From IMG/VR virus record IMGVR_UViG_3300009034_000016, positions 1 to 64,000 of that record: a stretch of 64,000 bases of DNA, one strand, 5' to 3'. Of the stretch, positions 18,445 to 26,784 are shown one piece after another. The first letter of the stretch is position 1, and each line of letters begins with the position of its first letter. Source of the stretch: a virus. The translations under genes were made by a program, and so were the position numbers. The notes under the pieces were generated by a model. The model was not told where the DNA came from. It made no database searches and worked only from the letters and a program-made list of their open reading frames with translations.

Positions 18445-18861
18445 ATGAAAAGTGAATCGTCATACATGGGTTGGGCCGGCCGCCGAGCGGGAGCCCATTG
18501 GCATTCAACCGCGTCCAAGACCACAATGACCGATGGAAACCATAGCCACATTTGTGAGGATCTAAAAACCGTTCTTGATGGCGGAGAGCACGGCCACGAG
18601 ATTAAAGATCGAGAAGTTACCAGCAAGGGAGACCACGCCCATGCGTATCTAACAACCGATGCTAAATGGGCTTTTACTGAGCCAAATGGTGGAGAGCATG
18701 AACACGAGGTAGAACCGGACAACAAAGCACAAGGCGGGCAGCATGAGCATGTTCTAACTCTCCCGGATGGAAAAAAGCTGAAGACTCTTAGCCATGAGGA
18801 TATTAGGGCAAAATTGGTGGAGAAGTCTTTGCCCCCGAATTTCTGGGATAATGTAGTTTAG
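18445..18861 (+). CDS. His-rich HxH-repeat protein between sheath and tube
   Basis: 138 aa. Six HxH motifs occur at about residues 18, 33, 49, 64, 85 and 100, most within G-x-H-x-H, at about 15-residue spacing: GAHWH, GNHSH, GEHGH, GDHAH, GEHEH, GQHEH. HxH ladders bind metal in phage fibre tips (for example T4 gp37), so a metal-stapled, extended beta structure is a reasonable inference. The C-terminal 30 residues are a helical tail. Location between sheath and tube genes suggests a virion component. No family recognised. Confidence 0.7.
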   Translation: MKSESSYMGWAGRRAGAHWHSTASKTTMTDGNHSHICEDLKTVLDGGEHGHEIKDREVTSKGDHAHAYLTTDAKWAFTEPNGGEHEHEVEPDNKAQGGQHEHVLTLPDGKKLKTLSHEDIRAKLVEKSLPPNFWDNVV

Positions 18862-18915
18862 TTCAGGAAAAAAAGTAAATTTAGTTTTTGGAAAATAGAG
18901 TAAGGAGGTGAGATC

Positions 18916-19353
18916 ATGAGAGGAGAAGTTTTACCGGATCACATGCCGATCAGTAATTTCACGCTTTTGGTGGTCGGTTTGCCGCCCATGTATTTCTCTA
19001 AGATAGCAGGGCTTGAGCAAGAGCTGCAAACTGTCGACCTTCCAGACCGGACCACCGCATCGGGAGGCAACACTACCCCGGTGGAATTTACTGCCGAGAC
19101 GATGATGCACCACACTAACGATCAACTTGCTCTTGAACTCTGGTTTAAGGAGGGGCAGGATCCGGTCTCGCCGTTGTATAAAAAAGCTGCGACCCTGATT
19201 CATAAGAGTTTAAGTGGGGGTAATTTCCGTTCCTTTACCCTGGTCGCTCTTTATGTCAGCAAGAGAAAAACGCCAGATCTTGATAAGATTAACGAGGGCG
19301 AGCCCGCGGTAATCGAGTGGACATTTAAAGCGGATGACATGCTGCCGATATAG
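18916..19353 (+). CDS. Tail tube protein (gp19-like)
   Basis: 145 aa behind AAGGAGGTGAGATC. The pattern NFTLLVVGLPPMYFSKIAGLEQE near the N-terminus, ELWFKEGQDPVSP in the middle and PAVIEWTFKADDM at the end is that of T4 gp19-like tube proteins, which stack as hexamers inside the sheath. Size and position are as expected. The start could also be ATG 18943 (MPISNF). Confidence 0.85.
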   Translation: MRGEVLPDHMPISNFTLLVVGLPPMYFSKIAGLEQELQTVDLPDRTTASGGNTTPVEFTAETMMHHTNDQLALELWFKEGQDPVSPLYKKAATLIHKSLSGGNFRSFTLVALYVSKRKTPDLDKINEGEPAVIEWTFKADDMLPI

Positions 19354-19457
19354 AAGTAATGGTGAATTATTCGTAAAACGCTTATCATTACGTCTGGCAG
19401 GTGAAAGAGAGAGTCACCAGGACTCATCTAAATCTAAAACATTGATTGGAGGTTCTA

Positions 19458-20294
19458 ATGAGAAAAACTAATCTCAAGGACTTGCAAAATGTTTTACCTA
19501 TCGGAGTCTTTTCCCAAGAAGGAACATTTTGCAAGGAATTTAGTTTGCGCCCCTGGCGAATGAAAGAGGAACGTCAGATCGGACAAATCCGGGAACGGGA
19601 AGAGGGCTTAAATATGGGAAAATTCGGCTCCGAACTATTAGCCTTGATGATTACCAGCATAGGAGGTGTTGACTTCGAGAACAAACCCTATGAGGAACGG
19701 AGGCTTTTCGTAAACCAGATGTATCTTTCGGATGTGCTATATGTTTATGTTTATCTCCGGTATCAGGCCCTGGGGCGGGACTTACACCTGGATATTATCT
19801 GCCCATCCTGTAAGAAGAAATTCAGCTTCAGAGCCGATCTTGAAACGCTTGATGTCATGGTATATGAGGATATCGAGGACCCATCGGAATTAGTGCAGAT
19901 GGTAGAACTACGGAAAGGGTTAGAGATCGGGGGAGAGCTCCGCAAACAACTCTGGCTTCGCCCAAATGTCTGGAATGTTATGGAAAATATGAAGATCTCT
20001 ACCAGTGCGAATGACGGGGAACTAAAGGCGGAGTTATTTAAGGATAGCGTCATCAGGTATGGCGACAATGCGGATACACCTCCCCAGTTCGTTCTCAGCG
20101 ATAATGTTCTTGACGAACTGTGGAAAGTGGATATCGAGGAGATCAAAGCGCATCTTGAGCGGCTTAACGCCGGTGCGACTATGGTAATTAGCGGTGAGTG
20201 TCCTGCCTGTGAAAATGAGTTCTTTAAAGGGCTTGATTGGAACTATGATTCTTTTTTCGCACATTCCTCCCTATCGGGTCAGCCGAGGAGTTAA
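19458..20294 (+). CDS. Tail assembly chaperone, zero-frame product
   Basis: 279 aa from ATG 19458, five bases after GGAGG. The sequence has the LRPWRMKEERQI start seen in chaperone/baseplate-assembly proteins encoded just before tape measures. It also has two zinc-finger-like pairs, CPSCKKKF in the middle and CPACENEFF near the C-terminus. The frame ends at TAA 20292. A canonical -1 slippery heptamer lies at 20252-20258, and a coding extension follows in the -1 frame to 20428. Such G/GT-type frameshifts are a conserved device in phage tail genes, and this gene occupies the expected place. Confidence 0.75.
   Translation: MRKTNLKDLQNVLPIGVFSQEGTFCKEFSLRPWRMKEERQIGQIREREEGLNMGKFGSELLALMITSIGGVDFENKPYEERRLFVNQMYLSDVLYVYVYLRYQALGRDLHLDIICPSCKKKFSFRADLETLDVMVYEDIEDPSELVQMVELRKGLEIGGELRKQLWLRPNVWNVMENMKISTSANDGELKAELFKDSVIRYGDNADTPPQFVLSDNVLDELWKVDIEEIKAHLERLNAGATMVISGECPACENEFFKGLDWNYDSFFAHSSLSGQPRS
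20252..20258 (+). promoter_or_regulatory. -1 ribosomal slippery heptamer T TTT TTC
   Basis: In the zero frame the codons are TCT TTT TTC GCA, so the pattern X XXY YYZ is satisfied exactly. Slipping back one base opens a frame that runs to TAA 20426-20428. A stimulatory structure downstream was not established by eye. Confidence 0.75.
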
Positions 20295-20428
20295 GGGAGG
20301 AGTGTTTTAAACTGGTCTATCATATTCCGGGGTTGAGCCTTGAAGCGGTTGAGAACATGACGCCCGCCGAACGATCCTGGTGGTGGGAGCGTTTAGTGGA
20401 GCAGAGGGAAAGGGATACTAAGGGGTAA
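20259..20428 (+). CDS. Tail assembly chaperone, -1 frameshift extension
   Basis: About 57 residues read in the -1 frame after the slippery site, with no start codon suited to independent translation. The middle reads EECFKLVYHIPGLSLEAVEN, and it ends MTPAERSWWWERLVEQRERD. The helix followed by an aromatic-rich WWW segment matches the C-terminal extensions of tail chaperones translated by frameshift. It ends 12 bases before the tape-measure start. Confidence 0.7.
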
Positions 20429-20440
20429 TAAGGAATAATT

Positions 20441-22246
20441 ATGGCCTTTCGTAACATAGGCATGGGAGCACGGCTCACATTCGATGAACGCAAGGGGGTT
20501 GCATCGATGGGACGCGCTTCGCGCTCTTTTACCATGCTAACTAAATCTGCAAGATTAGCTGGCAGGGGTGTCAAGTGGATGCTCCCAAGCTTCCGTCAGT
20601 TAGCGATTGCGGGAGCTGCGGTTGCCGCGGTTGGCGGCCTGATGGTCAAGTCATACGCCGATTTTGAGCAGGCTATGGCCGGAGTTAGGGCTGTTGCGGT
20701 AACCGCGACCGAGCCTGAGTTTAAGGAGATGACGAGTCTGGCCAAACAACTTGGTGCTACAACCAAGTTCACCGCGACCGAATCGGCGGAAGCGATGGAG
20801 TTATTCACCCGGGCTGGGTTCAATGCAAGGGAAGTAATGTCGGCGATTCCCGCGGTGTTGAGTGCCGCGGCGGCGGAGGGAATGGGGATCGCCGAGGCAG
20901 CGGATATCAGCAGTAATTCACTGAGGATTATGGGACTTGAAGCAACGGAGACCGCCCGGGTAGTGGATGTGCTGGCCCTGGCTTCTGCAAAGTCTAATAC
21001 CAATATGCAGATGCTGGGTGAGGCATTTCGCTATGGGGGTGCACAGGCAAGGATCCTGGGAATACCGCTTGAGATGACGGCGGCAATGTTCGGTAAGCTG
21101 GCCGATAGCGGGTTGAAGGCGACAACGGGCGGGACATCGTTGACTGCTATGCTGGTCAGGATGGTAAAGCCTTCTGCGAAGGCTACTAAGTTTATGCAGA
21201 TGCACAATATTTCCTTAACTGACGCAGCGGGCAAGTTCAAACCCATGCCGGTGCTCATAGATAAATTTGCAAAGGCTATTTCTGGGATTAGCGATGAGGC
21301 GAAGCGGTCGGCAACTATTCAGGAACTGTTTGGTATTAGGGGGGCTAAAGCTTACAGTGCGTTTGCCGCAGTCGGAGGTCGAGCGCTTCAGGACTTAGCC
21401 ACCGATCTCGGTAATTCCGAAGGCGCGGCCAAGCGAATGGCGGATATTCGGATGGAGACCCTGGCGGGGCAGTTCACCCTGTTGAAGTCTGCTACCGAGG
21501 GATTCCGGATCGAGATAGGCGAATATCTCGCACCCATCACCCGGGAATGGACAAAGAATGCAACGGATTGGATTGGGAGTGTAGCAACGGCCCTTCGACT
21601 TCTTAAAGAACCAGGGGAAATGACGGGCGAGCAGCTAAGGGAATGGATGGGCCTGACGGGGAGTGCGAGGGAAGCGGCGGTTACTCTAACTGCGGCGGTT
21701 AAGGGAATTGAAGGTGCAATGCGAAGCCTTGCTGCCTTTATGCAGAGTGAAACGGTTGCAACCCTAAAGGATTTTGTTAAGTGGATTGGTTTTGGGCTCG
21801 GACAACTCGGGAAGTTGGGGGAGGTTACTAAAATTCCGAGGGAACTTCTTGATCAGGCCAAGTTAGCTGCTCAGGCGAAAATGGATATAGCCGAGATTAC
21901 GAAATATACCCCCACGGAGGTTGTCACAAAGAAGGTCGGTGAATTATTTGGAGCCCTTCCTGCCGAGGCGCGGAGAGGATTCGTTCCGGGAGTAGAACCG
22001 AGGAAAGCAGTTCCCGCTGGACAGATGGGGCCCCTGCCGGTAACCCCCGGTCCCACCCCCCCGATGAGAATTGCCGAGCCAACCCCAGCAACTATGCCAG
22101 AGGTAGTAATCCATACGCATGTTATTCTTGATGGTCGGGAGATCGCCCGGGCTGTTGACAGGGTGAAATCCAATCTGGCGGAAAGGGTGGGATTAGACCT
22201 GGGGGCTGGAGGACTCCGGGCAATCGCTGAAGGGGGTGTAGCCTAA
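20441..22246 (+). CDS. Tape measure protein
   Basis: 601 aa. The N-terminal domain is the phage tail tape-measure (TMP) core: a hydrophobic segment near residues 50-70 (AGAAVAAVGGLMVKSYADFE), then the conserved FTATESAEAMELFTRAGF and LGEAFRYGGAQARILGIPLE motifs. A helical middle and a Pro-rich C-terminal linker follow, ending in HVILDGREIARAVDRVKS, a common TMP C-terminal motif. It determines tail length; at 600 aa the tail should be short. The gene directly follows the frameshifted chaperone. Confidence 0.9.
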   Translation: MAFRNIGMGARLTFDERKGVASMGRASRSFTMLTKSARLAGRGVKWMLPSFRQLAIAGAAVAAVGGLMVKSYADFEQAMAGVRAVAVTATEPEFKEMTSLAKQLGATTKFTATESAEAMELFTRAGFNAREVMSAIPAVLSAAAAEGMGIAEAADISSNSLRIMGLEATETARVVDVLALASAKSNTNMQMLGEAFRYGGAQARILGIPLEMTAAMFGKLADSGLKATTGGTSLTAMLVRMVKPSAKATKFMQMHNISLTDAAGKFKPMPVLIDKFAKAISGISDEAKRSATIQELFGIRGAKAYSAFAAVGGRALQDLATDLGNSEGAAKRMADIRMETLAGQFTLLKSATEGFRIEIGEYLAPITREWTKNATDWIGSVATALRLLKEPGEMTGEQLREWMGLTGSAREAAVTLTAAVKGIEGAMRSLAAFMQSETVATLKDFVKWIGFGLGQLGKLGEVTKIPRELLDQAKLAAQAKMDIAEITKYTPTEVVTKKVGELFGALPAEARRGFVPGVEPRKAVPAGQMGPLPVTPGPTPPMRIAEPTPATMPEVVIHTHVILDGREIARAVDRVKSNLAERVGLDLGAGGLRAIAEGGVA

Positions 22247-23029
22247 ATGGGCGTGCCGATATTAGGTGGATTATTTGGTAAGACCTGGCCCTGGAAACTC
22301 GAGGACCTTGATCATAAAGGAACGGTTATCGAGGGACACTTCGCCCCGGAGAACCTTACGCTTAATGCGGGTTCAACGTTCGGGGAGACCACAGGGCTTA
22401 ACAGGTTAAATCCCGTGCTCCAGTTTCTGCACGGCAATGGAAGGCGGTTTTCATTTGATGCCCTAATCTTCGCTCGTGATACCACCAAGAGGATTGAGGA
22501 GGCACTCGAGGGAATACTGAAACTTACCGAGAGGGCACCCGACCTGAAACGACCCCCCGTGTGTCGCTTTTCAGTAGGACATGTTGAGGCACTCAATGAC
22601 CTGGTGGTTGTCAGCTCGGTTGGTGGAGTAAGGATCGCAGAGTTAAGAAAAGACGGATCGCTCCGTTCATTCGAGGCGAGGATTAGCCTGATTAGATATG
22701 TGCCATTCAGTGTTGAGGAGCAGCCCCAGACTTCGGCGGAGCAACCAGCACCGTCAACTCGGTATATCAAAACTCTCGATAACGACATGTTTGAGCAAGT
22801 GGCACAGCGGGAGTATAGAGATCCGTTAAAGGGAGTCATTATCAAGGCGGAAAATCCGGGGGTAGGCGATACCCTGGAGGCGGGGGAGACGCTGAAGATC
22901 CTTCCCGCCGATCATCCCACGGTGAGGGCGCGTGTAGCACCTAGTTCAATAGCCCTGGGCAATGGCAAAAGCCAAAGAGAGAATTTGTTTGCAGCGAGGG
23001 GTGAGACCCGCTATCTTTATAATATTTGA
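22247..23029 (+). CDS. LysM-type tail tube/hub assembly protein (CIS tube-like)
   Basis: 260 aa, start coupled to the tape-measure stop. The N-terminal 150 residues (GHFAPENLTLNAGSTFGE, FLHGNGRRFSFDALIFA) match the pattern of contractile-injection-system tube/baseplate adaptor proteins. A LysM-like segment follows (NDMFEQVAQREYRDPLKG, then GDTLEAGETLKILPADHP). Such proteins sit between tube and hub and can bind peptidoglycan. The gene order (tape measure, this gene, gpD-like hub) is the standard one. Confidence 0.75.
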   Translation: MGVPILGGLFGKTWPWKLEDLDHKGTVIEGHFAPENLTLNAGSTFGETTGLNRLNPVLQFLHGNGRRFSFDALIFARDTTKRIEEALEGILKLTERAPDLKRPPVCRFSVGHVEALNDLVVVSSVGGVRIAELRKDGSLRSFEARISLIRYVPFSVEEQPQTSAEQPAPSTRYIKTLDNDMFEQVAQREYRDPLKGVIIKAENPGVGDTLEAGETLKILPADHPTVRARVAPSSIALGNGKSQRENLFAARGETRYLYNI

Positions 23030-23035
23030 GGAATT

Positions 23036-24199
23036 ATGGCTCAATTTGACGATTTAGCTCCCCGGTATCAGATCGAGGTAAATGGCATCCCTCTCCAGGA
23101 AGATGTGCTTGCCGGCATTAACTCGGTCGAATTCAGTGAGAGCGAAGACCTGATGGATGAAGTGCGGATCAAGCTCGACAATGTGAACACGGAAGGTGAT
23201 TATCGAACGGCGGTCCGTCCCCGGTTTTCGGATTCCAAGGTGTTAGCGGAAGGTAATGTTATTGACTTGTTTATGGGGTATGGCGATGTTCTTGACTGGA
23301 TGACCCGCTGTGAAGTAGTCAATTGGGAGCCGGACTTTCCTAAAAGTGCAGTTCCTACCTTGGATGTCATTGCCTTTTCAGGTGCTCATAGAATGGCGTC
23401 CCCAAAGAATCCGAAGCATAAGACGAAAAACTGGCGGGATGCACCCCATAGTGATTTTGTAGCTGAGATAGCACGTAGCTATAAGTTCGGAACCGATAAT
23501 ATAGAGAACACAAAGCTTAAGAAATTTACTCCCCAGGCTTCCAATATTAGCGACTTTGAGTTCATTAAAACACTGGCGGAATTTCACGGCTTTGAATTCT
23601 TTGTAACATTTAACACGCAGTCCAAGCGATGGGATTTATATTTCAGAACCCCGGAGGTCAGGCCCGCAGCGGTATATAATCTATTCTACGACAAGGGCGA
23701 TGAGACTACATTATTTTCCTTTAAACCCGATTTTACCCTGAGCGGGGTTTTTACGGAAATCGAATTGGTAGGCTGGGACGAAGAGCGGGGGATCCCCATT
23801 ATCATCCGAATCGTGGAGGATAAGGAAGGGGAGAAGGCGAAGTTCACCGAGGGGGGAACGGAATCGATCCTATCACAGGTTATAGAGAGTGGGTTGGAAA
23901 CATGTCTTGCAGCTGAGTTCGGCAAGCGGATCAAGGTGATCACCGCGCCGCAGATAGCGGACGAGCCGACGGCGCAAGCTCTGGCGGAGTCCATACTGCG
24001 GAGGGGTAAAGAGGCGTTTCTGTCCGGGCGGGGGCAAACCGTAGGGATCGAGAAGATAAGGGCTCGTCAGGTGCATAATCTTCTCGGCCTAGGGAATAGG
24101 TTCTCCGGTAAGTACCTCTTTGCGGAAGTCAATCACAAGATGCCTGGGGATGGGATTGGGTACAGCCTTGATTTCAGGGCACGGAAGATTATTGAGTGA
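23036..24199 (+). CDS. Baseplate hub protein (gpD/VgrG-like)
   Basis: 387 aa, related to P2 gpD late-control protein and the gp27 half of VgrG. The supporting segments are DLAPRYQIEVNGIPLQED at the N-terminus, LDVIAFSGAHRMASPK, then the hub-typical NISDFEFIKTLAEFHGFEFF. The C-terminal strands include RARQVHNLLGLGNRFSGKY. It forms the trimeric hub at the end of the tube and precedes the spike gene. Confidence 0.85.
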   Translation: MAQFDDLAPRYQIEVNGIPLQEDVLAGINSVEFSESEDLMDEVRIKLDNVNTEGDYRTAVRPRFSDSKVLAEGNVIDLFMGYGDVLDWMTRCEVVNWEPDFPKSAVPTLDVIAFSGAHRMASPKNPKHKTKNWRDAPHSDFVAEIARSYKFGTDNIENTKLKKFTPQASNISDFEFIKTLAEFHGFEFFVTFNTQSKRWDLYFRTPEVRPAAVYNLFYDKGDETTLFSFKPDFTLSGVFTEIELVGWDEERGIPIIIRIVEDKEGEKAKFTEGGTESILSQVIESGLETCLAAEFGKRIKVITAPQIADEPTAQALAESILRRGKEAFLSGRGQTVGIEKIRARQVHNLLGLGNRFSGKYLFAEVNHKMPGDGIGYSLDFRARKIIE

Positions 24200-24225
24200 A
24201 AAAAGTCTAATTTTTGTAAGGGACA

Positions 24226-24852
24226 ATGGTCAAAGAAATACATATCGGCGAGGTAACTAACAACCTGGTTGGCCCGGACGGGAAGCCATTCCGCCGGGGC
24301 GAGGTTATGTTCAAGTGCGAAACCTTGCTTGAGGACGGCTCGGAATACCCCATTCCAGCGGCTCCCTCATTCCATTATGCTACGAATGGATACGGGATGT
24401 TTTTTGTGCCCCCACCCGGAACTCAGATCGAGATCGAGGTTGCCCAGGGTCGGGATAAGATCGTGGAGAGCAGGGTGCGATACCGGGCGATGCTGTATTC
24501 TGACATTAATGAAGTGCCTTCGGAATTTCTTAGTAATTATCCTCATAAAAAGGGGATTAAGCTTTTATCGGGGCGCCTCATATTCGACGATAGCCCCGGG
24601 GGCGAGTTGCTGGAATTATTTCACGAGGGCGGAACCGGCTTTGAACTGAAAAAGAATGGGGACTGGGTAGAGAAGGTCATCAAGGATAAGCTAATTGAGA
24701 TCCTGGGCCAGTTGAAGATCACGGCCCAGGGGATCATGCTGGGAGATGATAATCTGGTTGCTCTGGATGGGGTGGTAACGGGACAGTCCATTGATCCATT
24801 TACAGGTCAGAAGCATATTGATGTATCCAGTGTGGTGAGAGCTAAGAAGTAA
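24226..24852 (+). CDS. Baseplate spike protein (gpV/gp5 OB-fold)
   Basis: 208 aa. The N-terminal OB-fold-like part has MFFVPPPGTQIEIEVAQG, close to the PPxGTxVEV hallmark of gpV and gp5 N-domains. The C-terminal half is repetitive beta (DKLIEILGQLKITAQGIML), as in a membrane-piercing needle. No His-x-His iron-binding tip or PAAR motif is visible. Position directly after the hub is typical. Confidence 0.8.
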   Translation: MVKEIHIGEVTNNLVGPDGKPFRRGEVMFKCETLLEDGSEYPIPAAPSFHYATNGYGMFFVPPPGTQIEIEVAQGRDKIVESRVRYRAMLYSDINEVPSEFLSNYPHKKGIKLLSGRLIFDDSPGGELLELFHEGGTGFELKKNGDWVEKVIKDKLIEILGQLKITAQGIMLGDDNLVALDGVVTGQSIDPFTGQKHIDVSSVVRAKK

Positions 24853-24869
24853 AAAAAGGAGAGACCCCT

Positions 24870-25094
24870 ATGGCACTTAATGGAGATAATTTGGGCGATG
24901 AAATGAGAGTTGCGGTCACTGCCGAGGATCCTGCTGACAGAACCGCTATGTTCAGAGCCCTTGGAAATGCCGTGATAGACCATTTTAAAAACAATGCTGA
25001 GATAACCATTGACGATCCCTCGGGCTTAGTTGACAACCAAGGGAATCCACCAGCTTCCAGCCACACCGGAACGGCGACAGGGGGGATTACTTAA
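24870..25094 (+). CDS. Small baseplate-region hypothetical
   Basis: 74 aa with a good SD (AAGGAGAGACCCCT). One amphipathic helix (MFRALGNAVIDHFKNNAEI) is followed by a Gly/Thr-rich tail (SSHTGTATGGIT). Similar small proteins occur between spike and wedge genes, but their role is unclear. Confidence 0.6.
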   Translation: MALNGDNLGDEMRVAVTAEDPADRTAMFRALGNAVIDHFKNNAEITIDDPSGLVDNQGNPPASSHTGTATGGIT

Positions 25095-25159
25095 GGTTAG
25101 GGGAGAAAGTTGCTTGAACGCTGTTAATTAAAAAACAGCGGTCTTATATCTTAAGAATC

Positions 25160-25525
25160 ATGCCAAAAGGACTTGCATTACCATTAGGTGTTGATCAATA
25201 TGGCCGGGCAAAAACTCTGAGCGGGACTGAGCAGTTAGAAAAGCTACTGCGGGCAGGGCTGTCTATCTGCTCGAGCAATAATCCGTTTCAGGCTGACCTG
25301 GGCCTCGATCCGACATTGATATTTGACATAACCTCGCCCGCTGCGGAAGGGGCTGCCCGGGATGCGATAAAGGCTGTGTTCAAGACCTTTGAACTCCGGG
25401 GCCGGGCCAAACTTTCACCGCCCATTGAGTTTGAACGGGGAGACGGTAAGTTGACGGCACACATCAAGTACATTGATTTAGAAGCTGAAAAGGAATCGGA
25501 ACTCTATTTTTCCATAATGCCTTAA
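25160..25525 (+). CDS. gp25-like baseplate wedge protein
   Basis: 121 aa, the P2 W/T4 gp25 lysozyme-fold-like wedge component. The core segments are LRAGLSICSSNNPFQADLG, then a helix (AARDAIKAVFKTFE) and strands ending KYIDLEAEKESELYF, as in the family. The upstream spacer 25095-25159 carries a perfect 7-bp hairpin, CGCTGTT (25119-25125) with AACAGCG (25134-25140), and no strong SD before ATG 25160. A TnpB element starts within 40 bases of the stop. Confidence 0.78.
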   Translation: MPKGLALPLGVDQYGRAKTLSGTEQLEKLLRAGLSICSSNNPFQADLGLDPTLIFDITSPAAEGAARDAIKAVFKTFELRGRAKLSPPIEFERGDGKLTAHIKYIDLEAEKESELYFSIMP

Positions 25526-26688
25526 TTAAAAGGGAACTTGCATTGGAATAGAGGAAGATGATTATGAGAAAATCTTTTAGATATAGGCTTTTCACTAATA
25601 AAATTCAGGAACTAAAGCTGAGCCAACTGCTTGACTCGGCCCGCTTTCTTTATAACTGCGCTCTTGAACAAAGAATTATCTGCTATAAACAATGGCGTAA
25701 ATCTATTAACTATTACGACCAAGCTAATAGCCTTAAAGAAATTCGCGGCTTTAACAAAGGCATTGCTCAGCTTAATTATTCTTGCTCTCAAAATATACTC
25801 CGGCAACTTGACAAAGCTTTTCAAGGCTTCTTTAGACGCATCCCCCAAGGCGAAAAACCTGGATTTCCCCGATTTAAAGGAGAGGATAGATTTAACTCGA
25901 TTACATTTCCAACCTATGGAGATGGTGTCAAGCTTCAGAATGGAAAACTTTATATTCAGAATATTGGCCATATCAGAATTAAGCTCCATAGAAACTTAAA
26001 AGGAACAATCAAAACTATTACAATTAAAAGGCAAAACGGGCGATTCTATGTTTCTTTTTCTTGCAATGGAGTCCCAAGAGCAATCCTTCCAGCCTCCACC
26101 AAAGAGATAGGTATTGATGTCGGTATTAAGTCCTTCGCCGTTATGTCCGATGGTCAAGTTATTGACAACCCGAAACACTTGAAGCAAAGCGAAAATAAGC
26201 TGAAAGCTCTTCAGCAACAACACTCTGAAAAGCGGACTCGCAAGACCAAAAGAAAATTGGCCCAGCTGCATGAAAAAGTAAGTAACCAGCGCAAAGACTT
26301 TCTGCATAAACTGAGTAGAAAAATCGTGAACCAATTTGGTTTTATCTTTGTCGAGGATCTCAAACCCAGAGAAATGGTCAATAATAATTTTAAGGTTCTC
26401 AACAAGTATATCAACGATGCTGCGTGGTCTTTGTTCTTTAACTTCACGGCCTACAAAGCGGAAGAGGCTGGTAGGGTGTTTGTTAAAGTCAACCCAAAAG
26501 GAACTACGCAAGAATGTTCTAATTGCGGGGAAATTGTTCCGAAAGATTTGAGTGTGAGAATTCATCATTGTCCTCGGTGTAGCTTTAAGGTCCCTCGTGA
26601 TTTCAACTCATCGTTAAATATTCTTGGGCGTGGACAACGCCTCGTGCATAGTACGGAAGCCGCCTGCTTTAGCTGACGGAGTTGTCAC
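25526..26688 (+). mobile_element. TnpB-only IS200/IS605-type element
   Basis: An IS605-family element lacking the TnpA transposase, between two essential baseplate genes. The right end is recognisable: just after the tnpB stop, the sequence CGGAAGCC...CTGCTTTAGC...CGGAGTTGTCAC (26654-26688) matches the imperfect hairpin and terminal GT(T)GTCAC common in this family. The left end is not resolvable within the 32 bases that separate the gp25 stop from tnpB. The insertion leaves both neighbours intact. Confidence 0.75.
25564..26676 (+). CDS. tnpB: TnpB RNA-guided endonuclease
   Basis: About 370 aa from ATG 25564 (MRKSFRYRLF); ATG 25558 is two codons upstream. Counting from 25558, the RuvC triad is intact: D187 (GIDVGIKS), E266 (FVEDLKP) and D348 (PRDFNSSLN). 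The zinc ribbon CSNC...CPRC lies between the last two. The N-terminal wedge/REC region (SARFLYNCALEQR) is complete. TnpB proteins cut DNA guided by an omega RNA transcribed from the element's right end, promoting retention of the element. Lower G+C than its neighbours fits recent transfer. Nothing suggests inactivation. Confidence 0.92.
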   Translation: MRKSFRYRLFTNKIQELKLSQLLDSARFLYNCALEQRIICYKQWRKSINYYDQANSLKEIRGFNKGIAQLNYSCSQNILRQLDKAFQGFFRRIPQGEKPGFPRFKGEDRFNSITFPTYGDGVKLQNGKLYIQNIGHIRIKLHRNLKGTIKTITIKRQNGRFYVSFSCNGVPRAILPASTKEIGIDVGIKSFAVMSDGQVIDNPKHLKQSENKLKALQQQHSEKRTRKTKRKLAQLHEKVSNQRKDFLHKLSRKIVNQFGFIFVEDLKPREMVNNNFKVLNKYINDAAWSLFFNFTAYKAEEAGRVFVKVNPKGTTQECSNCGEIVPKDLSVRIHHCPRCSFKVPRDFNSSLNILGRGQRLVHSTEAACFS

Positions 26689-26710
26689 ATATTTGATGTG
26701 AGCAATCAGC
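26600..26710 (+). ncRNA. Candidate omega RNA (right end of TnpB element)
   Basis: In this family the guide RNA scaffold overlaps the 3' end of tnpB and continues through the right end, with the guide taken from the flanking DNA. Here the scaffold would end at GTTGTCAC (26681-26688), and the guide would begin with ATATTTGATGTGAGCAATC. Boundaries are inferred from the family, not seen directly. Confidence 0.45.
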
Positions 26711-26753
26711 ATGTGTCTGTTCCGGCAACCTAAAATGGAAATTAAACTAAGCC

Positions 26754-26769
26754 GTGCACACGCGTGCAC
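26754..26769. repeat. GTGCACACGCGTGCAC element before gpJ
   Basis: GTGCAC-ACGC-GTGCAC, a 6-bp self-complementary arm on each side of four bases, followed directly by GGGAGGGG, the SD of the gpJ gene. It is identical to the copy at 62505 and shares 15 bases with the copy at 32913. The remaining 26689-26753 holds no gene. Confidence 0.65.
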
Positions 26770-26784
26770 GGGAGGGGCGAGAAA

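Noticed and set aside
22312-22845. 177-aa minus-strand ORF
   Set aside because: Ser-rich shadow of the LysM/hub protein, no support for expression.
25996-26568. 190-aa minus-strand ORF antisense to tnpB
   Set aside because: Shadow of the tnpB coding frame; composition is hydrophobic noise with no SD or promoter.
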